Part shown: one piece after another, positions 56,001 through 63,414 of the stretch
How the letters are laid out: every line of letters starts with the position of its first letter
How positions within the stretch are numbered: the stretch's first letter is position 1
Origin: Flavobacterium coralii
GTDB lineage: Bacteria; Bacteroidota; Bacteroidia; Flavobacteriales; Flavobacteriaceae
Length of the DNA stretch: 64,000 bases
Assembly: GCF_019891545.1 (NCBI RefSeq)
Contig: NZ_JAHDIU010000002.1
Span: forward strand, 62,001 to 126,000
Reading direction: 5' to 3'
Notes under the pieces: generated by a model
The model's input: the letters and a program-made list of their open reading frames with translations, nothing else
Told to the model about the DNA's origin: nothing
Database searches by the model: none
Program-made: the position numbers and the translations under genes

Positions 56001-56311
56001 GTCTGTGCATTGCGTATGCGATTGGCAATGGTTTTATATTCTTCCTGCAACTTTTGCATGTTCCAGGAAAAAATACTTATAAGTACAGAGGTAGATTCCA
56101 GCAGGAAAAAAGGCTCCCAGCTGTTGGTGTTTATATTTTGTTCATTAAAGTATTTTACATAGGCAGATAGTTTTTGTACTACCTGAATATAATCTGTTTC
56201 GGTTCTTTCGTCTATTAAAAAATAATCAGTTCTAAGGGCATCAAGAAACCTATCTGACTGGGTTGTGCCCATGCGCTGATGGATGGTGTTTTTAGGAGAA
56301 CAGGTTTCCAT
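53042..56311 (-). CDS. eCIS baseplate J-like wedge protein (Afp11 type)
   Basis: A 1089-aa protein. The C-terminal third has the baseplate J-type block NRAITLWDYERLILQEFPQL, followed by the segment LESQLIEAINRFLSPWAY and the closing DDLPYVDFVTKFKVD that is shared with phage gp6/gpJ. The N-terminal part is helical (MGTTQSDRFLDALRTDYF). It should form, with Afp12-like protein, the baseplate wedge. It begins 3 bp after gp25. Confidence 0.85.
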   Translation of the reverse strand: METCSPKNTIHQRMGTTQSDRFLDALRTDYFLIDERTETDYIQVVQKLSAYVKYFNEQNINTNSWEPFFLLESTSVLISIFSWNMQKLQEEYKTIANRIRNAQTGNSKEILKQYFGGISSKLELYDSRLKGIDDSIPAKDALLQSIQQIVYLLNDIIIADINSSEEDKIQKLVKEYRFEKNVQQLFGLLQNWKNTGGGSIKQQLDSYAGHTPHYALLLAFLKLLGIAREDLNKFTGHHLDFYYKDILRMQPKAAMPDKVHLLAQPGQINKSYVLPKGTIFLGGKNELGQNRYYASTADHNVNTITLKYLLSAFINSKSARRQADLTEINKKDIPFNVFPNPDQNEPYLPYDYASETGIMVASPLLYLSGGDRYILVNISGTIYDDTGYRFFLTGEKGVIEVTKFETLTPGQNGQYLHLLPTADKIVGYDIELHKGINVKDTKYPVLKIVPKENVAAIRLNDQSYVSFDIKVRNFKDYLLATDTGSADTSKPFYPFGEYPKNGNGFIIGANEFFVKEGASIKVDTGISVGTSIFKMNASGWIPTPEGLSTGITNEFPLQEYEPENSVPVNESIAGYIRVELNDPDYENNNTVLDTTIQDGKLIVKTPQGPVVKSVTINYDVTDSTASAKNPIETYELLPFGYQQKKLPMLSFNTAFNTVRAFPLASVQRLRVFEPVLESVRQIRVPAVKQVQQLAESGGDIYLGFANAQAGNSFSVLFQLAEGTVNPMRNPATITWKYLRNNNGWQDFKNYELADATNGLLQSGLVTFTVPEDFTDSGITILPDGLFWIKINVDVTDAISDFVGVREQALQAELVAFDKSDGVFLSNIPKDTVTKLYQPLNYIKKITQPYPSFGGSRKEESNMFYVRSNERLRHKNRAITLWDYERLILQEFPQLIRVKCLNHYNYIAEHGANASAGYISIIPLARWSKSTIIYLKPLVSLETMQNIQAYVAGLGSPHARIMVKPPLLEKIRLNFSVKYRQEPGTDVRVLESQLIEAINRFLSPWAYDTDAIDFSGEIEVSSLIQLVDDLPYVDFVTKFKVDQLVPDPNKDNKYTELSDVKSITPTTDYTLFIPNEAHNIIKITECINES

Positions 56312-56314
56312 AAA

Positions 56315-56725
56315 TTATTTTATATAAGTTCCTTCGTTAAGATAAAAAGGAAAAACATGGTTTTGCCTTGAATTGGTTTTCCTTATCACATAGTCTATCA
56401 ATATGTTCAGTACACCTTCGGTTGATTCATCAGATGTAAAAGCAATATCTGCCACATCTATCCGGGGTTCATACTTTAATATCGCCGTCTTAATAATATC
56501 CTTAATACCGGTAAGCAGCGTTACGGTTATATTTTCAAAAAGTAAGGGCGTAAGGTCGCAGCCGTAATCGGGGCGCATTACCCTTTCATTTAGCTTTGTG
56601 GTTAACAGTATCTGCAGGCTTTGCACAATATCTGTAGCATCGCTCACGGTAATCACAGTACCTGAATCAGCATTAAATGACGGCGGAAACGACCAGCCTG
56701 TACCTAAAAATGTTTCTTCTTTCAT
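56315..56725 (-). CDS. Baseplate wedge protein, gp25 family (Afp9 type)
   Basis: A 136-aa protein of the GPW/gp25 family. The conserved central part is SLQILLTTKLNERVMRPDYG followed by CDLTPLLFENIT, and the start has GWSFPPSF. The protein links the wedges to the sheath initiation layer, as in T4, T6SS TssE and Afp9. Gaps of 3-4 bp to neighbours. Confidence 0.92.
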   Translation of the reverse strand: MKEETFLGTGWSFPPSFNADSGTVITVSDATDIVQSLQILLTTKLNERVMRPDYGCDLTPLLFENITVTLLTGIKDIIKTAILKYEPRIDVADIAFTSDESTEGVLNILIDYVIRKTNSRQNHVFPFYLNEGTYIK

Positions 56726-56729
56726 ACGT

Positions 56730-57020
56730 TTAGCCTCCTATTATTACTGTTGCAAACCCGGCAACTATTTTGCCTCCATGAGCTGTAGAGTCGCCCATCC
56801 TTGCCGCCTGTTTACCGCCTATCAGCACCGTTCCCGATCCCTGTACTATAGAATCTGCAGGGCCGTTACAGGTGCAGTTATCACCAACAACTGCGGCAGG
56901 CTGTCCGCCAATAAGCACTGTAGTGTTGCTTCCGGGCATTACAGGCCCGCCCACGTGCGGAACGTTGCCCGTTACCATTGGGCATACATGCATATCGTTT
57001 GCTCTTGCTGCGGCTCCCAT
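56730..57020 (-). CDS. PAAR-domain spike tip (Afp10 type)
   Basis: A 96-aa protein composed of PAAR repeats, with VLIGGQPAAVVGD and VLIGGKQAARMGD. The His and Cys residues near the start and middle (HVCPMV, CTCNG, STAHGG) may bind the metal that sharpens the tip. It should sit on the VgrG-like spike, whose gene ends 1 bp before. There is no extra domain, so it is a plain tip without toxin. Confidence 0.92.
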   Translation of the reverse strand: MGAAARANDMHVCPMVTGNVPHVGGPVMPGSNTTVLIGGQPAAVVGDNCTCNGPADSIVQGSGTVLIGGKQAARMGDSTAHGGKIVAGFATVIIGG

Positions 57021-57021
57021 A

Positions 57022-58683
57022 TTAATTCAGTTTAATTGTGGCACCCTTCATTTCAAAATTTCCTGAAGCTTTAAGCTGAAAGGCTGCTGCCTCTGCCTTA
57101 AAGTTGCCTTTGGCTTTTATTATTACATCTTTAGCACTCTCTATCGTTATCCCACTGTCGTTCATGCTAATCTTGTTTTTGTTTTCATCTTCCAGCACAA
57201 TACCCTTCAGTTCATCTGATATAGTCAGTTTATTACCCTGAGCAGTACTTAACTCTATTGACTTTTTCTCATCGTCAAGAACAATTTTTGTCTGTTCTTT
57301 GGTTACAAAGCCTTTAATAAAGTTATCGGCAGTTATAGGGTAGGGCGGGGTGTGGGCACTGCTGTATAAGCTACCCAGTATTACCGGGTTATCAGGGTTA
57401 TTGCCCAGGCAACCCAGTATTACCTCGTCATCTACATTCGGGATAAAAAAGCTGCCCATTTCGGTTGCGCCATAAAGTGTCCCCAGCCTTGCCCATACGC
57501 CTTCGCCATTTTCTGCAAGGGCAGGAATTCTTACTTTAATCCTGAATTCATTGCCGGGATCTTCTTCAAGCTGCACTACAGTACCAATAAGCAGCCCCCC
57601 GGTAAGGTTGGCCTGGCCTATCTGTGCCTGTGGCTTTTGCGCCTGCTGGTCTGCCATATCGGCAAAGGCATTGCCTTTTTCAAGCCCGAAGGTGTATTCT
57701 GTTTTCCAGGTACCGTTTTCTATAATATGCCGTTCGCCTGTTATCAGTAACACTTTGTTATCAATCTGGGCGTGCACCTTGTTACAGATAATGTAATCTC
57801 CGGCTATAGCTTCTAAATTGCCGAACGTCAGCACTTTTCCGTATATGTGCAGCAGGTTACTTTTTTTAAGTGTTGCATTTGCCATAAGCGTTATTGTGCC
57901 CTGGCTGAACCTGTTTTCGTTTAGGCGTACTATTTTATTGTTTTCATAATCAGCTTCTTGTTCGGCTTCGGTTTTCTGCACGCTCTGGCTCGCAGGATCC
58001 CAGTAGTCTATAGAAACTTTTTTTATTTTTTTAGACAGGTCGGCCTTTCCTGAGAAAGCAAATATGTTAATGCCGGTTTCGGCGAAATATTTTTCAGATT
58101 GTGATTGGGTAATATCTATACCTTTAAGCTCGCTATTTCGGGCGGCCACCATGACTCCGACAGAGTCGAGGTAGGATAAGATAAAATCCCAAGGGGTAAC
58201 AGATGAGTTCATTGTTATTTTCTCCTGTCCCCATTCCTGTCCTGTCAGGCTGCTGTCTACTGTCAGGCTGCCTGCCGCTGCCTCAAGATGGTCATCAAAA
58301 GTCAGCTCGTTGGTTTCGGTTTCCGTACCGGTAAAAGTCATTTTGTAGCACTCGTCCTTACACTCTACCTTTATCAGGTTTTGGTTAGGCAGCGTTTTCT
58401 TTTCAATAGATTTTATAAAACCTTTAAACAGTGTTTTTTTTCCTTTATCGGTAGTAATATCAAATGTTAGCTCTCCATTTAACTCAAGTTCATCGCTTTC
58501 AAGCAGTTCTTTTCCGGCATTGTCAAGATTAGAAGCAAAAAAGACAAATTTTGCCGTTGGTATTTTATTCAGCTCAAAGTTAATTTCGGCATCAATCAAT
58601 AGTGTGCCGAGGCCCTTTGCCTGGCCTGCAGTAATTTCATAGTTTAGTACTTTATAATCTGGTGTATATGGATTTACAGCCAT
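57022..58683 (-). CDS. VgrG-like spike protein (Afp8 type)
   Basis: A 553-aa protein with a gp27-like hub domain in residues 1-340, an OB-fold gp5-like domain at about 360-450 (GLLIGTVVQLEEDPGNEFRI, then EGVWARLG, PNVDDEVILGCL) and a beta-helix C-terminus with short repeats (LSTAQGNKLTISDE, IVLEDENKNKISM). It forms the trimeric spike below the tube. No extended toxin domain is present. Confidence 0.9.
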   Translation of the reverse strand: MAVNPYTPDYKVLNYEITAGQAKGLGTLLIDAEINFELNKIPTAKFVFFASNLDNAGKELLESDELELNGELTFDITTDKGKKTLFKGFIKSIEKKTLPNQNLIKVECKDECYKMTFTGTETETNELTFDDHLEAAAGSLTVDSSLTGQEWGQEKITMNSSVTPWDFILSYLDSVGVMVAARNSELKGIDITQSQSEKYFAETGINIFAFSGKADLSKKIKKVSIDYWDPASQSVQKTEAEQEADYENNKIVRLNENRFSQGTITLMANATLKKSNLLHIYGKVLTFGNLEAIAGDYIICNKVHAQIDNKVLLITGERHIIENGTWKTEYTFGLEKGNAFADMADQQAQKPQAQIGQANLTGGLLIGTVVQLEEDPGNEFRIKVRIPALAENGEGVWARLGTLYGATEMGSFFIPNVDDEVILGCLGNNPDNPVILGSLYSSAHTPPYPITADNFIKGFVTKEQTKIVLDDEKKSIELSTAQGNKLTISDELKGIVLEDENKNKISMNDSGITIESAKDVIIKAKGNFKAEAAAFQLKASGNFEMKGATIKLN

Positions 58684-58688
58684 TTTTA

Positions 58689-59429
58689 TTATTTAATTGG
58701 TGGAAAAAGTAGCTTAGTGCCTGTGGGTATATCCCTAAAGGATAGTAAGCCGTTTGCTCTGGCAACATCTGTATAGTAATCGGGGCTTTCATATATCTTT
58801 TCTGCCATTACTGATAATCTGTCGCCCATTGTGAAAATGCGTTCATGGGTCAAGTCCGGAGAACTGGGCTTTTGTTGTTCCTGTAATAGCTTGATAGTTG
58901 TTGAGCCAGCGAAACTACAGCGTGCTATTGCCCTTAACGGCTCTCCCTGGGAGTTGAACATGTAATATTGCACCTCCATACTGGTAATCCTGCCTTTGAG
59001 TATAAACTCGCCCCACGTAAGCTTTAAATAAGGTGGCTCGTGTGTATTGCCATCATATTCAGTCAACAGGTCTTTAAATGTGCTAAGTTCTTTACTAATT
59101 GATTTTGCCTGCCCAAAATTAAAAGGGACGAAACTGCTTGCTATACTTGCAAGCGACATACCGCCACCTTCTTTTTTTGCAGGAGGCACCACACCTGTAC
59201 TATCAAACAAAAACTCAAACGCAGCAGTTTCAGAATTACTGGACTGGTAGTTTAGCACATTTTGCGAACTTCCAACCGGCTGCTGCTCTGTATAAATAAT
59301 AGTTTTAGTAGTACTGTACTTATCCGGATTAAGCTGAACATAAATGGTATCTTTTTGATTTTGCAAATCAGCATCACCAAAAATCTCTATCTTCATTTTT
59401 TCTATTATACCCAGTGCTGCCTGTATCAT
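58689..59429 (-). CDS. LysM-containing hub protein (Afp7 type)
   Basis: A 246-aa protein with a phage-tail-like N-terminal domain and a LysM domain at the C-terminus (about 190-246; TMGDRLSVMAEKIY, then GTKLLFPPIK). Afp7/T4 gp53-like proteins connect the tube to the spike hub. The start overlaps the stop of the 57-aa gene by ATGA. Confidence 0.85.
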   Translation of the reverse strand: MIQAALGIIEKMKIEIFGDADLQNQKDTIYVQLNPDKYSTTKTIIYTEQQPVGSSQNVLNYQSSNSETAAFEFLFDSTGVVPPAKKEGGGMSLASIASSFVPFNFGQAKSISKELSTFKDLLTEYDGNTHEPPYLKLTWGEFILKGRITSMEVQYYMFNSQGEPLRAIARCSFAGSTTIKLLQEQQKPSSPDLTHERIFTMGDRLSVMAEKIYESPDYYTDVARANGLLSFRDIPTGTKLLFPPIK

Positions 59430-59599
59430 CTTTCTTCCCTTTCTTTAAGTTTTTCCATAATGGTTGCGGTACACTCTTCCACAATTTGTTTTTTTAGCGC
59501 CATAATGTCTGCTTTGCGCTCCTGTGGCTTTTGGTTCTCAACCCTCGAGGCTTCGCCAATGGTCATTTTTATATGCAGCTCCTTAATCTCTATTGGCAT
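59426..59599 (-). CDS. 57-aa DUF5908-type eCIS protein
   Basis: A short frame found between the second tube gene and the LysM gene: ATG at 59599, stop at 59428-59426. The protein starts MPIEIKELHIKMTIGEAS and ends with a helix KKQIVEECTATIMEKL. A start MPIEIKEL and an IVEEC helix are features of the small DUF5908 family found in eCIS loci. The function is unknown; spacing (4 bp before, 4-bp overlap after) proves it belongs to the operon. Confidence 0.8.
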   Translation of the reverse strand: MPIEIKELHIKMTIGEASRVENQKPQERKADIMALKKQIVEECTATIMEKLKEREER

Positions 59600-59603
59600 C
59601 GGC

Positions 59604-60062
59604 TTAAATATTTGAGGCTGATATTTCTTTGAAAAAATTGTACTTAAGGGTAATTGTCTCTATTACCAGTTTGCTTTCTTCTGCATTAAAATCGCTGTAT
59701 TCTATAGACAGGGGTATAGCATGTGCCACATACCAGCTTCTTAAAGGCACGCCCTTATCATTAAGTAATAATATGGTAAGGTTTGCCGGAGAGAAATTAA
59801 AATTCTCTATGTTGCTTTTGCACCAGGTATTTAGTGCAGAAGTTTCGGCGGTAAGGCACCTTTTTAAAACCAGGTCACTATACTGTATGCCTTTTGGCAA
59901 ATTGTGCGTAAACCTGTTTTGCCCCCCCTCCTTATAGGTTTCCATTTCAACGGTGGCCTTAAGCCCTGTTACACTCTGAAACTTAGTATCTACACTAAGG
60001 ATAGGCAACAGCTCAAAATGTACCGTGAAATAGAAACCTGTTATAGGGGTAGATTGAAACAT
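59604..60062 (-). CDS. eCIS tube protein 2 (Afp5 type, gp19 fold)
   Basis: A 152-aa protein of the T4 gp19-like tail tube fold. FYFTVHFELLPILSVDTKFQ leads to SVTGLKATVEMETYKEGG, the usual position of the loop that follows the V-x-G-L motif. In eCIS the second tube gene often makes the first ring joining the hub to the main tube. Gap 6 bp to tube protein 1. Confidence 0.88.
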   Translation of the reverse strand: MFQSTPITGFYFTVHFELLPILSVDTKFQSVTGLKATVEMETYKEGGQNRFTHNLPKGIQYSDLVLKRCLTAETSALNTWCKSNIENFNFSPANLTILLLNDKGVPLRSWYVAHAIPLSIEYSDFNAEESKLVIETITLKYNFFKEISASNI

Positions 60063-60068
60063 ATGTTT

Positions 60069-60509
60069 TTATGAAAGATATTCAACTTCAAATCCCTGGT
60101 TGGCTATCTCAACTGTTTCTATTGCTACTTCGTTAGCATCCGATTTTAAATCGGTGCTTTTTAAAGAAACAATAAAACAGTCTCTCACCTTCCATACCAC
60201 AACCGGGTTATGGTTTTCATCCAGCAACGATATGGTAATGCTGCGCCTTTCTACAAGGTTCATAGCAACAGTATTATACCATGTTACAAAGTCGTTCTGG
60301 TTAACAAAAACACCTCTTTTAAGGGTTATGTTGCCGTTTTTCTGAAGGCCGGGCATTTTCATTTTAGAGAACTGCGGGCTGTTGCCCATACGATATTCTA
60401 TAACATCTAAGGCCTGCTCCATTCCGGAAACCTCTGTAAAAGACATTGTTGTTCCACCCCAGTTCACGCTAAAATGAAATTTAGGTAGTGGATAATTCGA
60501 ATTTGCCAT
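60069..60509 (-). CDS. eCIS main tube protein (Afp1 type, gp19 fold)
   Basis: A 146-aa gp19-like tube protein. FHFSVNWGG, FTEVSGMEQALDVIEYRMG and the block LKRGVFVNQNDFVTWYNT are typical of phage and eCIS inner tube proteins. It should form the stacked hexameric rings of the inner tube. Gap 14 bp to the sheath gene. Confidence 0.93.
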   Translation of the reverse strand: MANSNYPLPKFHFSVNWGGTTMSFTEVSGMEQALDVIEYRMGNSPQFSKMKMPGLQKNGNITLKRGVFVNQNDFVTWYNTVAMNLVERRSITISLLDENHNPVVVWKVRDCFIVSLKSTDLKSDANEVAIETVEIANQGFEVEYLS

Positions 60510-60523
60510 AATAAATTACTGTA

Positions 60524-62443
60524 TTAAGATTGTTGAAGCATTTGTTTAAACTCTACAATGATAAATTCTGCCGGCCTTGTAGGAGCATAACCTACTTTTA
60601 CAATCATACGGCCTTCATTAATATCCTGCGGAGTCATGGTTTGGTTTAAGCCGATAGATACAAAAAATGCATCGCTTGGTTTAGCGCCTGCAAGGCCACC
60701 GTCGTTCCATACATTGGTAAGGTAGTTCTCTATCATGCCTTTAACATTAATCCATGTTTGCGATGTGTTAGGCTCAAACACATAATGCTGACATGCTTTT
60801 TTGATAGACTCTTCTATTGTGTTAGCAAGGCGCCTTACGTTTACATACCTCCAGTCGTTACTGTTACCATCAAGCGTTCGCGCACCCCATACAAGGAATC
60901 CCTGTCCGGTAAATTTCCTGATTGCGTTTACAGATTTACCTGTGTCGCTAACATTCATAGGGCCCTGCTCCCTGTCGTTAATATCATCAGTAAGGCCAAC
61001 AATACCGTTTATACTAACATTTGCAGGAGCTTTCCATACACCTCTTGTAGCATCGGTTTGTGCATAGATACCTGCAATGGCACCGCTTGGCGGTACTGTA
61101 TTAAGGCTTTGGTCAAGGTAAGATGTAATTACATTATACATTGGTATCTGTGAAACCAGTTGCCCTTGCTGATAAGAAAGGTACCTGTCAAAAGAACTGA
61201 ATGCAGAGGCCATTGCTGCAAGTACATCATTGTTAAGCCTTGTAAGCTGTGCCGTGATTTTTGCGTAATCAACCTGCTTAAAGGTATCCGGCCCAACGGT
61301 AGTTTCTGTACTTAACTTATCTAGGTAAGAGTTAGGTGTATTTAACGTTGTAATAACGTTTGCACCCCAGGCTGCATCAAAGCCACCTGTTATTGCTGTA
61401 CCATAATTACCAACAGGAGTCACGGTTGTAGTTGCATCAGTTTTTAGTGTGGCATATTCCGCTTTAAAATCTGCTAACCTGCGCGCATACTGAAGCAGGC
61501 TTGTGCTTATTACCTGATTAGCCTGTGTTTTTAATCCTGCATCTGATATAGCCGTGTCAGGTTTTCCAAGCTTTGTTAACTGCCCCCATACTTTTTCAAG
61601 ATTGGCTTTCAACTCATTGGTTGTTGCTATAGAATCAATTTGTTTGTCTGCAGCAGGAATAGATTCCCAAGAATCTTTTAAGGCTTCTGCCGAACCCGCA
61701 GCACTTATATAATTATCTATAGCTGTATTTAGTTCAGTATCTGAAGGAGAAAATCTCTTAAAGCCACCCGGTATTGCCGCATTTAGTATTGAAAAGTTAT
61801 ACTGGCTCGCAAAGCTGGTATACAGGTGCGGGTAGTAAGCAGCACCATATTTAAGGCTTTGTATGCCCACATTATCACGGAAGCTTGTTAGCGCATCATC
61901 AAGATTGTCATCCTGCTTAACGTCCATAATAACAAAACGGTCCATTAATTCCTGGCACTGTAAAAGTGCAGTTTTTTGAAGGTTACCCAATACATCAGCA
62001 TCCAGGCTCACCGCGTCAGGAAATAATAAAAGTGTAGGCTCATCATAACTTTCAAGAGCATCTAAACCGGCAGTTATGTCGGTCTCGTCAATATCATCTT
62101 CATAAGAACCAACAGAAACTATATAACACTCTCCGCCACCATTTGCAAAAAATAGCTGAAGGCTGTTGTAAAGCTTGTACTGGCTTTCTGTAACTGTAGT
62201 GCCTGTAGTTGGCATGTTGTTAGCATCTAATACTACAGTAATGTTTTCCGGCTGTGGTGCACCGCCAAAATACTGGTTATACTCTAACAGCGATACAATT
62301 TTTACAGGCTTTAAAGCTTCCGGTGCTGTTTCTGTATATCCTACAAAAGCAGGAATGGCTGTTGCCACCTGGGCAACTGATTGGGGAAAAGCATCAATTT
62401 CGTTGATGTAAACCCCCGGGGTTTTGATTGAACTAATATTCAT
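60524..62443 (-). CDS. eCIS contractile sheath protein (Afp2 type)
   Basis: A 639-aa sheath protein. The start (KTPGVYINEIDAFPQSVAQV, then AIPAFVGYT) is a strong sheath signature, and the C-terminus has the conserved fold with FLVWGARTLDGN, WRYVNVRRLANTIEES and the closing LNQTMTPQDINEGRMIVKVG. A long variable insert in residues 240-420 is likely exposed on the surface. It is the only sheath gene in the locus, unlike Afp and PVC, which have three. Confidence 0.95.
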   Translation of the reverse strand: MNISSIKTPGVYINEIDAFPQSVAQVATAIPAFVGYTETAPEALKPVKIVSLLEYNQYFGGAPQPENITVVLDANNMPTTGTTVTESQYKLYNSLQLFFANGGGECYIVSVGSYEDDIDETDITAGLDALESYDEPTLLLFPDAVSLDADVLGNLQKTALLQCQELMDRFVIMDVKQDDNLDDALTSFRDNVGIQSLKYGAAYYPHLYTSFASQYNFSILNAAIPGGFKRFSPSDTELNTAIDNYISAAGSAEALKDSWESIPAADKQIDSIATTNELKANLEKVWGQLTKLGKPDTAISDAGLKTQANQVISTSLLQYARRLADFKAEYATLKTDATTTVTPVGNYGTAITGGFDAAWGANVITTLNTPNSYLDKLSTETTVGPDTFKQVDYAKITAQLTRLNNDVLAAMASAFSSFDRYLSYQQGQLVSQIPMYNVITSYLDQSLNTVPPSGAIAGIYAQTDATRGVWKAPANVSINGIVGLTDDINDREQGPMNVSDTGKSVNAIRKFTGQGFLVWGARTLDGNSNDWRYVNVRRLANTIEESIKKACQHYVFEPNTSQTWINVKGMIENYLTNVWNDGGLAGAKPSDAFFVSIGLNQTMTPQDINEGRMIVKVGYAPTRPAEFIIVEFKQMLQQS

Positions 62444-62475
62444 AATTAAAGTTTGTTAAAAAATCTTTTTTCTGT

Positions 62476-63129
62476 TTACTTGATTACTTCCTTTGTTTCC
62501 AGTTCTCCCGAAGGGTCATCTTTATTATCTCTCCATAATTCCAGTTCTACTTCTTTTACAATTGGTTGATTTATTAAGTCTTCTTTCTGGATGCGAATCA
62601 TCCTCATGCTGTATACTACAGAAGGCATGTAACGGCTTCCGAGATATGACCACAACTGGTTAACCTGATCTGTTTTTAGGCTCACCATATCCAGTATTAT
62701 TTTTGTAGATTCTTCTTTTTCTTCTTCGGTAGCAGGCGGCGCTATATTTAGCTGCCCGTTGTAATAGTAAAACACATTTTCGTTCTGGAAGTAGCGTATT
62801 ACTTCTTCAAGCCTTTTAAGCCCGTCCTCATATTTGGTATTTTCTTTATCATAAGAAGAAAATAATAAAGAGATGATCAGGTTTTGTGCAGGCTTATGAA
62901 ATCTTCTTACTGTATTAGACCCAGGCTGGTACTTTTGATACAGGCTTTGGTTTTTAAGTGTTTTATCTTCCTCTATGTTAACAATAGAAAGTACAATTGC
63001 AGATGATGTTTCAACAGGTGTATCGTGCTCTTTAAGTGTAGCAATGTTGTTAAGGTGCACTTTTACATGCGTAGATGTATTGTCCTCTACCTTTAAAATA
63101 AGATCGGCAAGCACATCAGTTATCATCAT
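62476..63129 (-). CDS. eCIS tube cap/terminator protein (Afp16 type, DUF4255)
   Basis: A 217-aa protein with a DUF4255 (Pvc16 N-terminal) domain: MITDVLADLILKVED at the start, VLSIVNIEEDKTLKN in the middle, and the segment PSVVYSMRMIRIQKEDLI toward the end. Afp16-type proteins cap the tube and fix its length. It is the first gene of the structural operon and lies 63 bp after the shared 23-bp motif. Confidence 0.87.
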   Translation of the reverse strand: MMITDVLADLILKVEDNTSTHVKVHLNNIATLKEHDTPVETSSAIVLSIVNIEEDKTLKNQSLYQKYQPGSNTVRRFHKPAQNLIISLLFSSYDKENTKYEDGLKRLEEVIRYFQNENVFYYYNGQLNIAPPATEEEKEESTKIILDMVSLKTDQVNQLWSYLGSRYMPSVVYSMRMIRIQKEDLINQPIVKEVELELWRDNKDDPSGELETKEVIK

Positions 63130-63191
63130 AATTGCAGTAATTTTTTAGTTGTTTAGGATGTGTTAAAACTATCCCAATTACGCAGATTGTG

Positions 63192-63214
63192 CAATGCGTA
63201 TTTTTACTGAATTT
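63192..63214 (-). promoter_or_regulatory. 23-bp motif shared with the patatin operon upstream region (copy 2)
   Basis: CAATGCGTATTTTTACTGAA then TTT on the plus strand, 20 of 23 identical with 33254-33276. It lies 63 bp upstream of the first eCIS operon gene and within the divergent region 63130-63414. Confidence 0.5.
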
Positions 63215-63286
63215 TTATGTGGCTACATGTTAATGATTAATAAAGCCCTTTAAATGGTGACTTTTTCTACTATATTTTTGATAGAA

Positions 63287-63318
63287 TTGATTGACAGAAT
63301 GAATTTTATATATATTTG
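63287..63318 (+). promoter_or_regulatory. Promoter of the fibre-like gene
   Basis: TTG (63287-63289, with a second TTG at 63291) and an exact TAnnTTTG (TATATTTG, 63311-63318) precede the ATG at 63415 by about 97 bp. The leader contains C/T-rich sequence without an obvious hairpin. Confidence 0.65.
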
Positions 63319-63414
63319 CAGAACTCCTTTGTTTTTGAAGAGTCATCTTTACGGCGCAGCATTTGTTATGTTGCTCCTCTTCTTTCTTGCTCTTAATATA
63401 TACCTTCAAAAACC

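Noticed and set aside
42468-63129. Type VI secretion system
   Set aside because: Sheath, tube and spike are present, but no TssJ/TssL/TssM membrane-complex genes; the DUF4255 cap, LysM hub and Afp15-type ATPase point to an eCIS.
42468-63129. Prophage
   Set aside because: No capsid, portal, terminase, integrase or replication genes; only tail-like modules are present.
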